A stretch of DNA of 12,842 nt from Actinomycetota bacterium. Its GTDB lineage: Bacteria > Actinomycetota > Actinomycetes > Streptosporangiales > Streptosporangiaceae. A program made the translations under genes and the position numbers. The notes under the pieces are model-generated. The model was not told where the DNA came from, did no database searches, and was given only the letters and a program-made list of their open reading frames with translations. Below, in pieces: positions 5,083 to 12,842 of the stretch. How positions within the stretch are numbered: the stretch's first letter is position 1; each line of letters begins with the position of its first letter. The DNA lies in the NCBI GenBank assembly GCA_003140115.1, contig PLIQ01000115.1:14462-27303 (forward strand). The letters are read 5' to 3'.

Positions 5083-6210
5083 TTACTCCGTCTCGCGGAG
5101 GGTCACTTCCACGCCGCCGATCAGCCGCGAAGTCAGGTTGTAGACTACCGCGCCGATGGTCGACATGGCGGTGATCAGCACGATGTTGAGCGCACCGAGC
5201 AGGGCCGTGTAGCCGAGGATCCGGGACTCGGTCCACCACTTGGCCGCGTTCACCCCGCTGGAGTCCGTACTCGACGTGACGCTCTGCACCACGTGCTGGA
5301 GCGAGGTGAACACCCCGAGCGCGGACAGCGTGCTGTAGACCACGCTGACCGCGACGAACAAGATCACGAAGGCGACCAGGGACACCACGAAGCTGAACTT
5401 CATCACCGACCAGGGCTCGACCCGGGCGAGGGTCAGGTGAGCCTGCCGCGACGAGCGCTTCGACGATGCCTTGGGCCGCGCACCCGGGGCCGGCGACGAA
5501 CCCGCCGCACCAGCCCTGGCCGGGCCGACGCTGACCGGCGGGGTCCGCGGCGGAGCCGAAGTCTTGGCGTTCGTGTTCGAGCGCAGGAAGTTCCGGGCCG
5601 GAGACGACGGCGAGGTGGGCACCGGATCGGGCACATCCCACACGAAGCTGGCCGCGGAAACGGTCGGCACGACGGGCTCCGGCGATGCGGCCGGCGCCAG
5701 GCCGGAGCCCTCGGGGCCGGCTTCGGTGCCGAACAGGGTGCTGCCTTCCGGCCATCCGGTCCCGCTCTGGATCGGCGCTGGCTCTTCCTCAGCCGGGACG
5801 GGCGCAACCGCGGGCGAGGCAACCGCAGGCGAGGCAACCGACGACGACAAGCCGTGGTCAGCCAGCGCCCAGTCATCGTCGGCTTCGGGCGCGACAGGTG
5901 CCGCGACCGGCCGGCTGAGGCTGGCGGAGTCCCGGGGCATTCCGATGCTGTCGGCGGGCAGTGCCGGGACCTCTTGGGTCACGGCCGTCTTCTCATCCAT
6001 CGCCGAACTGCCGTTGGCCAAGACCTCCTTGGCCGCGGCGGCGGCCCTCGCCACCTTCGCCCGGGCACTCCGCGTGACCGAGGCCGTCATGGTCTTGGTG
6101 TCTTTGCCGGTGTCAGCCATCAGGTCATCGTCGTCGTCATCATGCGGTGCGGTCACGACCGTGGGCGAGGCTCCACCCGCGCCGTCTGACGTATTCGTGC
6201 GCCTATCCAA
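5083..6210 (-). CDS. DUF3566 membrane protein downstream of gyrA
   Basis: A 375-residue protein with a long disordered N-terminal part and a C-terminal DUF3566 domain (about 258-375). The domain begins AHLTLARVEPWSVMKFSFV and holds two membrane segments, about 273-297 and 330-357, ending in RLIGGVEVTLRETE. The N-terminal 250 residues are rich in Ala, Pro, Ser and acidic residues, with a six-Asp run near 24-29 and a duplicated ASPAV; they should lie in the cytoplasm. The TTG start at 6210 is chosen because AGGAGG lies at ideal spacing, and no ATG nearby is better placed. The family is nearly always found right after gyrA in actinobacteria, but its role is unknown. A 14-bp perfect palindrome (6230-6243) lies about 20 nt upstream of the start and may be an operator. 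Confidence 0.9.
   Translation of the reverse strand: MDRRTNTSDGAGGASPTVVTAPHDDDDDDLMADTGKDTKTMTASVTRSARAKVARAAAAAKEVLANGSSAMDEKTAVTQEVPALPADSIGMPRDSASLSRPVAAPVAPEADDDWALADHGLSSSVASPAVASPAVAPVPAEEEPAPIQSGTGWPEGSTLFGTEAGPEGSGLAPAASPEPVVPTVSAASFVWDVPDPVPTSPSSPARNFLRSNTNAKTSAPPRTPPVSVGPARAGAAGSSPAPGARPKASSKRSSRQAHLTLARVEPWSVMKFSFVVSLVAFVILFVAVSVVYSTLSALGVFTSLQHVVQSVTSSTDSSGVNAAKWWTESRILGYTALLGALNIVLITAMSTIGAVVYNLTSRLIGGVEVTLRETE
5804..5840. repeat. 15-bp tandem repeat inside the DUF3566 gene
   Basis: The unit GCAACCGCGGGCGAG (5804-5818) is repeated with one change at 5819-5833 and begins a third time at 5834-5840. It encodes the repeated ASPAV in the disordered N-terminal part of the DUF3566 protein and keeps the reading frame. 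Confidence 0.7.
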
Positions 6211-6229
6211 GCCGTCCTCCTATGATCAG

Positions 6230-6243
6230 ACCCTCATGAGGGT
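6230..6243. promoter_or_regulatory. 14-bp perfect palindrome upstream of the DUF3566 gene
   Basis: ACCCTCATGAGGGT is a perfect 14-bp palindrome in the 145-nt gap between gyrA and the DUF3566 gene, about 20 nt before the TTG start and just upstream of its ribosome-binding site. The lack of a loop fits a dimeric repressor site better than a terminator. The binding protein is unknown. Confidence 0.4.
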
Positions 6244-6340
6244 ATCTCTGAGCAGGACGCCCAAAGGACACTCACGCCAAGAAGACGGCTTACTGCCGGG
6301 ACTCTGCGACGACGTGACACTGATTAGGACGCTTGAGACC

Positions 6341-6355
6341 CGGCAACCGTTGCCG
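6341..6355 (-). terminator. Hairpin directly after the gyrA stop codon
   Basis: CGGCAA-CCG-TTGCCG forms a 6-bp stem with a 3-base loop that begins immediately after the gyrA TGA (6356-6358). The position suits a terminator or an mRNA 3'-end stabiliser, but no T run follows on the minus strand. Confidence 0.4.
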
Positions 6356-8893
6356 TCAACTTAGGTCCGCTTCGCCAGCTGAAGTTTCCGGGCCACTCTC
6401 CTCATCCGGATCAGACGGTTCCTGGTCGCCCTCGGCGAGCGACTCTGCGTTACGGGCCAGCGCTACTACGCTATCTCCCGCCGCCAGGTTCATCAGACGC
6501 ACCCCCATGGTCTGGCGCCCGGACTGCTTGACCTCGGCGGCCCGGGTCCTGATCACCCCGCCCCCGGAGGTGATGGCGAAGATCTCGTCGTCGGCCGTTA
6601 CCATCAGCGCGCCGACCAGCTCGCCGCGGGCTTCGACGATCTTGGCCGTGACTACCCCGCGGCCGCCGCGGCCCTGCACCGGGTAGGCATCCACCGGGGT
6701 GCGCTTGGCGTAGCCGCCGCCGGTGGCGACCAGCACGTCGCCGCCGTCCCGGACCACGTACATGCCAAGCAGCTGGTCGCCGTCGATGAAGCGCATCCCG
6801 ATCACGCCCGAGGTGTCCCGGCCCATCGGGCGCAGCGACTCGTCGTCGGCGTGGAATCTGATGGCCTGCGCGCCCCTGCTGACCAGCAGCAGATCCTCCT
6901 CGGGCGCGACCAGCCGGGCCGCGATCACCTCGTCGTCCTCGCGCAGGTTGATGGCGATGATGCCGCCGGAGCGGGGCGAGTCGAACGCGGTCAGCTTGGA
7001 CTTCTTCACCAGTCCGCTGCGGGTGGCCAGCACCAGGTACGGAGCCACCTGGTAGTCACGCAGCGTCATGACCTCGGCGATCCGCTCGTCGGGCTGGAAG
7101 GCGAGCAGGTTGGCCACGTGCTGGCCGCGGGCGTCGCGGCCGGCGTCGGGCAGCTCGTAGGCCTTGGCCCGGTAGACCCGGCCCTTGTTGGTGAAGAACA
7201 AGATCCAGTGGTGCGTGGTGGTGACGAAGAAGTGGTCCACGATGTCATCGGTGCGAAGTTGCGCACCGCGCACGCCCTTGCCGCCGCGCCGCTGCGCCCG
7301 GTACAGGTCGGTCTTGGTCCGCTTGGCGTAGCCGCCGTAGGTGATGGTGACCGCGACGTCCTCTTCGGCGATCAGGTCCTCGTCGGCCACCTCGCCGTCG
7401 TAGGCGATGATCTCGGTGCGGCGCTCGTCGCCGTACTTGGCGACGATCTCGGCCAGCTCCGAGCCGACTATCTCCCGCTGCCGCTCCGGCGAGGCCAGGA
7501 TGCTCTCGTACTCGGCGATCTTGGCCTCGAGCTCGTCGCGCTCGTTGATCAGCTCCTGGCGCTCCAGGGCGGCCAGCTTGCGCAGCTGCATGTCCAGGAT
7601 CGCGCGGCCCTGGATCTCGTCGATCTCCAGCAGCCCCATCAGGCCCTGCAGGGCCTCGGCGGCCGACGCGCTGGCCCGGATCAGCGCGATGACCTCGTCG
7701 ATCCGGTCGATGGCCTTGACCAGCGCGGCCACGATGTGCAGCCGCTCGGTGGCCTTGCGCAGCCGGAACCGCGTCCGCCGGACGATGACCTCGATCTGGT
7801 GCGCCACCCAGTACCGGATCATCTGGTCCAGGCGCAGCGTGCGCGGCACCCCGTCGACCAGGGCCAGCATGTTGGCCCCGAAGGTGTCTTGCAGCTGGGT
7901 GTGCTTGTAGAGATTGTTCAGAACGACCTTGGCTACCGCGTCCCGCTTCAGCACGATCACGAGCCGCTGGCCGGTGCGCCCGCTGCTCTCGTCGGTCATG
8001 TCGGCGATCCCGCTGATCCGGCCCTCCCTGATCAGCTCGGCGATCTTCACGGCCAGGTTGTCCGGGTTGACCTGGAACGGCAGCTGCTTGACCACCAGGA
8101 GGGTGCGGCCGCGGGCGTCCTCCTCGACCTCCACCACGCCCCGCATGAGGATCGAGCCGCGCCCGGTCCGGTAGGCATCCCTGATGCCGCGCCGTCCCAC
8201 GATCAGGCCGCGCGTCGGGAAGTCCGGCCCCGAGATCCGCTCCATCAGCCCGTCGAGCAACTCTTCGTCGGAGGCGTCGAAGTGGTCCAGGTACCACTGC
8301 ACGCCGGCCGCGACCTCGCGCAGGTTGTGCGGCGGGATCTTGGTCGCCATGCCGACCGCGATCCCCTCGGATCCGTTGATGAGCAGGTTGGGGAACCGGC
8401 TGGGCAGCACGACCGGCTCGGAGGAGCGGCCGTCGTAGTTCTCCCGGAAGTCGACGGTGTCCTCGTTGATGTCCCGCAGCATCTCCATCGCCAGCGGGGC
8501 CAGGCGGCACTCGGTGTACCGCATCGCCGCGGGCGGGTCGTTGCCGGGCGAGCCGAAGTTCCCCTGGCTGTCGATCAGCGGCATCCGCATCGACCAGGGC
8601 TGCGCCATCCGGACCAGCGCGTCGTAGATCGCGCTGTCGCCGTGCGGATGGTAGTTGCCCATCACCTCGGCGACCGGCCGGGCGCACTTGACGTAGCCCC
8701 GCTCCGGCCGGAATCCCTGGTCGTACATCGCGTACAGGATGCGGGCATGCACCGGCTTGAGCCCGTCCCGCACGTCGGGCAGCGCCCGGCCGATGATGAC
8801 CGACATCGCGTAGTCGATGTAGCTGCGCTGCATCTCGTACTGGATGTCGACCGGCTCGGTACGGTCGTACTCGCCCTCAATAACTTCCGTCAC
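6356..8893 (-). CDS. gyrA: DNA gyrase subunit A
   Basis: Breaks and rejoins both DNA strands while GyrB supplies ATP energy, introducing negative supercoils. With the GTG start it has 845 residues. The order is an N-terminal winged-helix/tower breakage domain, the catalytic tyrosine in AAMRYTE (Tyr126), the coiled-coil arm (around 370-490) and a C-terminal DNA-wrapping beta-pinwheel that opens after the GyrA box QRRGGKG (about 534-540). The tail is acidic. The quinolone pocket reads HGDSAIYD, keeping the serine and aspartate (Ser87, Asp91) equivalent to E. coli Ser83 and Asp87. I prefer the GTG at 8893 because AAGGA (8903-8907) is 9 nt from it but directly touches the TTG at 8902, and the longer form would need a rare TTA second codon. 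It follows gyrB by 51 nt. Confidence 0.98.
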   Translation of the reverse strand: MTEVIEGEYDRTEPVDIQYEMQRSYIDYAMSVIIGRALPDVRDGLKPVHARILYAMYDQGFRPERGYVKCARPVAEVMGNYHPHGDSAIYDALVRMAQPWSMRMPLIDSQGNFGSPGNDPPAAMRYTECRLAPLAMEMLRDINEDTVDFRENYDGRSSEPVVLPSRFPNLLINGSEGIAVGMATKIPPHNLREVAAGVQWYLDHFDASDEELLDGLMERISGPDFPTRGLIVGRRGIRDAYRTGRGSILMRGVVEVEEDARGRTLLVVKQLPFQVNPDNLAVKIAELIREGRISGIADMTDESSGRTGQRLVIVLKRDAVAKVVLNNLYKHTQLQDTFGANMLALVDGVPRTLRLDQMIRYWVAHQIEVIVRRTRFRLRKATERLHIVAALVKAIDRIDEVIALIRASASAAEALQGLMGLLEIDEIQGRAILDMQLRKLAALERQELINERDELEAKIAEYESILASPERQREIVGSELAEIVAKYGDERRTEIIAYDGEVADEDLIAEEDVAVTITYGGYAKRTKTDLYRAQRRGGKGVRGAQLRTDDIVDHFFVTTTHHWILFFTNKGRVYRAKAYELPDAGRDARGQHVANLLAFQPDERIAEVMTLRDYQVAPYLVLATRSGLVKKSKLTAFDSPRSGGIIAINLREDDEVIAARLVAPEEDLLLVSRGAQAIRFHADDESLRPMGRDTSGVIGMRFIDGDQLLGMYVVRDGGDVLVATGGGYAKRTPVDAYPVQGRGGRGVVTAKIVEARGELVGALMVTADDEIFAITSGGGVIRTRAAEVKQSGRQTMGVRLMNLAAGDSVVALARNAESLAEGDQEPSDPDEESGPETSAGEADLS

Positions 8894-8915
8894 TTTTAAC
8901 AATCCTTAATTACGA

Positions 8916-8943
8916 CCGCGGGGATCCGCATGGCGTCCCGCGG
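8916..8943 (-). other. Stem-loop between gyrB and gyrA
   Basis: CCGCGGG (8916-8922) and CCCGCGG (8937-8943) form a 7-bp all-GC stem with a 14-nt loop. It starts 1 nt past the gyrB stop codon and ends 8 nt before the gyrA ribosome-binding site. It could be an RNA processing, attenuation or stability element that sets the GyrB to GyrA ratio. It is not a typical terminator, since the following AT-rich stretch leads straight into the gyrA start. Confidence 0.4.
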
Positions 8944-8944
8944 G

Positions 8945-10897
<1,953 letters not shown>

Positions 10898-10949
10898 TCA
10901 GAAGCGCACAGCCCAGCCCCCCAAGATGTGGCCACCTCGCGCTCAATAC

Positions 10950-10976
10950 ATTTTACCTTCGGGTACCGACAGTCAG
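10950..10976 (-). promoter_or_regulatory. Candidate gyrB promoter
   Basis: On the minus strand TAAAAT (10950-10955) is a good -10 match, and CTGACT (10971-10976) is a weak -35 match with a rather short 15-bp spacer. The predicted transcript would have a leader of about 50 nt. A shorter-than-ideal spacer is a known feature of some supercoiling-sensitive promoters, but this is inference. Confidence 0.35.
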
Positions 10977-10990
10977 GGCCGTCTTGGCCC
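10976..10990 (-). terminator. Hairpin right after the DciA-family gene stop
   Basis: GGGCC-GTCTT-GGCCC (5-bp stem, 5-base loop) begins immediately after the stop codon at 10991-10993. It may partly end transcription from dnaN-recF-dciA before gyrB. No T run follows on the minus strand. Confidence 0.3.
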
Positions 10991-11584
10991 CTAGCCGTAC
11001 GTGTCGCGGGGACCGCGGCCGCCGGGCACCCGCCAGCCGCCGCGCTGCCGGGGCGGCGCCGGGCCGCGGACCTTGACCCGGCGGACGGTCCCGTCGCCGA
11101 GCTCGGCGTTGAGCCGCCGGACCAGCTGCGGAGCGAGCAGCCGGACCTGGGTGGCCCAGGCCGTCGATTCGGCGGTCACCGCGAGCTCGCCGTCGGCGAA
11201 CGCCTCCGGCTGGGTGTGCGCGGCCAGGTCCCGGCCGACGATCTCGGCCCACCGGCCGAACACCGACCCGATCGCGGCCCGCTGCTGCCAGCCCTGCTGG
11301 TCGAGCAGGCCGCCGATGGCCTGGCCCAGGAGCTGCGGGTCATCCCGGCGGGTCCGGCGCGTGCCCACGGCGGGCGCGCCGGCGGACCCGGCCGCGAGTA
11401 GCCCGGGCCGTTCGGACTTCTGGGTGTCATCGGGCCCCAGCTGACCGCGGGGGCCGGCCGGGAGATCACCCCGAGCCCGCGCGTCCGCCTTGGCCTCAGC
11501 CAGCGCCTCGGCCGCCCGCCGGACGCGGTCCGCCTGCCCCGGGCCGTCAGCGCTCACCGGAGCCCGCGGCCGCTCAGCCGGCAC
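10991..11584 (-). CDS. DUF721 / DciA-family protein
   Basis: A 197-residue member of the DUF721 family. DciA is the ancestral partner that helps the replicative helicase DnaB work in bacteria lacking DnaC-type loaders, and in actinobacteria the gene sits between recF and gyrB, as here. The conserved core is at about 84-175: [15 protein letters not shown], then [36 protein letters not shown] and [17 protein letters not shown]. The first 80 residues are charged and poorly conserved, and the tail is a glycine/arginine-rich basic end likely to touch DNA. The GTG at 11584 overlaps the recF stop by 11 nt, indicating translational coupling. A second GTG at 11557 is an alternative start. Helicase function is known for distant relatives and inferred here. 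Confidence 0.92.
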   Translation of the reverse strand: MPAERPRAPVSADGPGQADRVRRAAEALAEAKADARARGDLPAGPRGQLGPDDTQKSERPGLLAAGSAGAPAVGTRRTRRDDPQLLGQAIGGLLDQQGWQQRAAIGSVFGRWAEIVGRDLAAHTQPEAFADGELAVTAESTAWATQVRLLAPQLVRRLNAELGDGTVRRVKVRGPAPPRQRGGWRVPGGRGPRDTYG

Positions 11585-12734
11585 GGCTGATCACGCCGTC
11601 CTGGATCTCGAACCGCGCGCCGGCCAGCAGGTCCGGGATGTCGGCGGGCACCGCGGCGGTGATCAGCACCTGCTCGGCGCCGGCCACCAAGCCGGCCAGC
11701 CGGTCCCGGCGACCCTCGTCCAGCTCGGCGAACACGTCGTCCAGGATCAGCACCGGATCCTCGTGACCCTGCCGCAGCAGCGTGAAACTGGCCAGGCGCA
11801 GTGCCAGCGCGAGCGACCAGGACTCGCCGTGGCTGGCGTAGCCGCGGGCGGGCAGCCCGCCGATGGACAGCTCGAGCTCGTCGCGGTGCGGGCCGACCAG
11901 GCAGACGCCACGGTCCAGCTCGCTCGCCCGGACCCCGGCCAGGGCCTTCAGCAATACCTTCTCCAACGGGGCCGTCTCGAACGCCGGCGCGTCCTCGAAC
12001 CCTTCCTCATTATTAAACGCTGAGCTGCGGTAAGACATTCCGGACGCCTCGCCCGGCCGCCCGCCGGAGACGGCCTCGTACGCGGCCTGCACGTGCGGCC
12101 GGAGCGCGGCCACCAGGCGGATCCGCCCGGCCAGCAGCGGCGCGCCGGTCCGGGCCAGCTGCGCGTCCCAGGTGTCCAGGGTGGCGGTCATCGACTCGCG
12201 GGCCGGGCCGCGCAGGCGCGTCTTGCCCCCGGCCGACTTGAGCAGCGCCGTGCGCTGTCGCAGCACCCGTTCGTAGTCGGCGCGGACGCCCGCGTACCGC
12301 GGCGCGGTGGCCACCAGCAGCTCGTCGAGAAACCGCCGGCGCTCACCGGGGTCGCCCTTGACCAGCGCCAGGTCCTCCGGGGCGAACAGCACCGTGCGTA
12401 CCGTGCCCAGGATGTCGCGCGGCCGCGGCAGCGGCGCGCGGTTGAGCCGGACCCGGTTGGCGCGGCCCGGGTTGAGCTCGACCTCGACCAGCGCGTTGCC
12501 GGTCGCCCCGGTCACCGCCGCCCGCAGCACGGCGCGCTCGGCGCCCTGCCGGATCAGTGGCGCGTCCGTGGCCACCCGGTGGCTCCCCAGGGTGGCCAGG
12601 TACCCGATCGCCTCGACCAGGTTGGTCTTGCCCTCCCCGTTCGGCCCGCTGAACATGGTCACCCCCGGCTCCAGCTCAATACTGAGCTCCCGGTAGGACC
12701 GGAAGTCAGTCAGCGCGAGCCGGGTCAGGTGCAC
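11574..12734 (-). CDS. recF: DNA replication/repair protein RecF
   Basis: An SMC/ABC-like ATPase that helps RecO and RecR load RecA at single-strand gaps and stalled forks. 386 residues. The N-terminus is [14 protein letters not shown]. Walker A is GPNGEGKT (30-37). [24 protein letters not shown] follows (about 117-140). The ABC signature is [16 protein letters not shown] (from about 299). Walker B is [13 protein letters not shown] (about 327-339). The GTG start at 12734 gives the expected family N-terminus although no strong ribosome-binding site precedes it; it lies 21 nt after the dnaN stop. A patch near residues 240-250 ([11 protein letters not shown]) is a low-complexity insert between conserved regions and uses unusually AT-rich codons. 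The 3' end overlaps the DciA-family start. Confidence 0.97.
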   Translation of the reverse strand: MHLTRLALTDFRSYRELSIELEPGVTMFSGPNGEGKTNLVEAIGYLATLGSHRVATDAPLIRQGAERAVLRAAVTGATGNALVEVELNPGRANRVRLNRAPLPRPRDILGTVRTVLFAPEDLALVKGDPGERRRFLDELLVATAPRYAGVRADYERVLRQRTALLKSAGGKTRLRGPARESMTATLDTWDAQLARTGAPLLAGRIRLVAALRPHVQAAYEAVSGGRPGEASGMSYRSSAFNNEEGFEDAPAFETAPLEKVLLKALAGVRASELDRGVCLVGPHRDELELSIGGLPARGYASHGESWSLALALRLASFTLLRQGHEDPVLILDDVFAELDEGRRDRLAGLVAGAEQVLITAAVPADIPDLLAGARFEIQDGVISRAG

Positions 12735-12755
12735 GAATTGAGACTACGGGCTCGG

Positions 12756-12842
12756 CTAACCGGCGGAGCGGATCGGCATCAGCACGTAGCGGTAGTCGGA
12801 CTCGCGCTCGGTCTTGCCGGTGATGACGGCGGGCTTGGTCGG
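12756..12842 (-). CDS. dnaN: DNA polymerase III beta subunit (sliding clamp), C-terminal end
   Basis: Only the last 28 residues lie in the window. They read VITGKTERESDYRYVLMPIR, then SAG and a TAG stop, matching the C-terminal strand of the beta clamp (YRYLLMPVR-type ending). The identity is supported by the motif and by its place directly before recF in the origin block. The clamp holds the polymerase on DNA. The rest of the gene, dnaA and the origin should be to the right. Confidence 0.9.
   Translation of the reverse strand, partial: PTKPAVITGKTERESDYRYVLMPIRSAG

Noticed and set aside
4651..6189. Plus-strand open frame of 512 codons
   Set aside because: It runs through the complement of tRNA-Ile and the DUF3566 gene. 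The start lies in the C-run spacer, giving only a Pro/Ala/Ser-rich string.
6851..8899. Long plus-strand open frame of 682 codons opposite gyrA
   Set aside because: It is the antisense shadow of gyrA, produced by strong GC bias in codon third positions. The protein has no recognisable domain and gyrA is certain.

Overview
This is a high-GC actinomycete chromosome segment next to the replication origin. On the minus strand, read from right to left, it carries the end of dnaN, then recF, a DciA/DUF721 gene, gyrB, gyrA, a DUF3566 membrane protein gene, tRNA-Ile(GAU), a small cluster and tRNA-Ala(UGC). This order (dnaN-recF-DUF721-gyrB-gyrA-DUF3566-tRNA-Ile-tRNA-Ala) is the conserved actinobacterial origin block. 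dnaA and oriC would lie beyond the right edge. The GyrA and GyrB proteins look closest to the Streptomyces/Streptosporangiales type. Unlike Streptomyces, recF follows dnaN directly with no 6-phosphogluconate dehydrogenase-like gene between them. Genus cannot be fixed by reading alone.

Right part (about 5083-12842): housekeeping genes for the sliding clamp (dnaN), gap repair (recF), replicative helicase handling (DciA) and DNA supercoiling (gyrB, gyrA), all on one strand and closely spaced, followed by DUF3566. Several start codons are GTG or TTG. The gyrA start is probably a GTG at 8893 rather than the TTG at 8902.

Middle part (2738-5007): tRNA-Ile and tRNA-Ala are separated by about 2.1 kb. 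This holds a 300-nt non-coding, very G-rich (minus strand) stretch with quadruplex-like runs and hairpins, then a 41-codon DLW-39 gene, a HAD-superfamily (phosphonatase-like) protein lacking most catalytic acidic residues, and an Fpg/Nei-family DNA glycosylase.

Left part (1-2737): accessory in character. It holds the C-terminal end of an unidentified plus-strand gene, a two-gene minus-strand operon (stand-alone GyrI-like protein plus MerR regulator with a C-terminal GyrI-like domain), the C-terminal remnant of a P-loop kinase, about 400 nt of hairpin-rich non-coding DNA, and a 95-residue two-helix membrane protein. The gyrI-merR operon is preceded by a MerR-type promoter: TTGACC and GATCCT elements 19 bp apart with an inverted repeat in the spacer. 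This implies self-regulation by a small-molecule ligand. The accessory segment abuts the 3' end of tRNA-Ala, which could be an integration boundary, but no integrase is in view.

I did not find a clearly new multi-gene system. The observations most worth following are the MerR/GyrI module with its operator, the degenerate HAD protein coupled to DLW-39, and the G-rich region downstream of tRNA-Ile.
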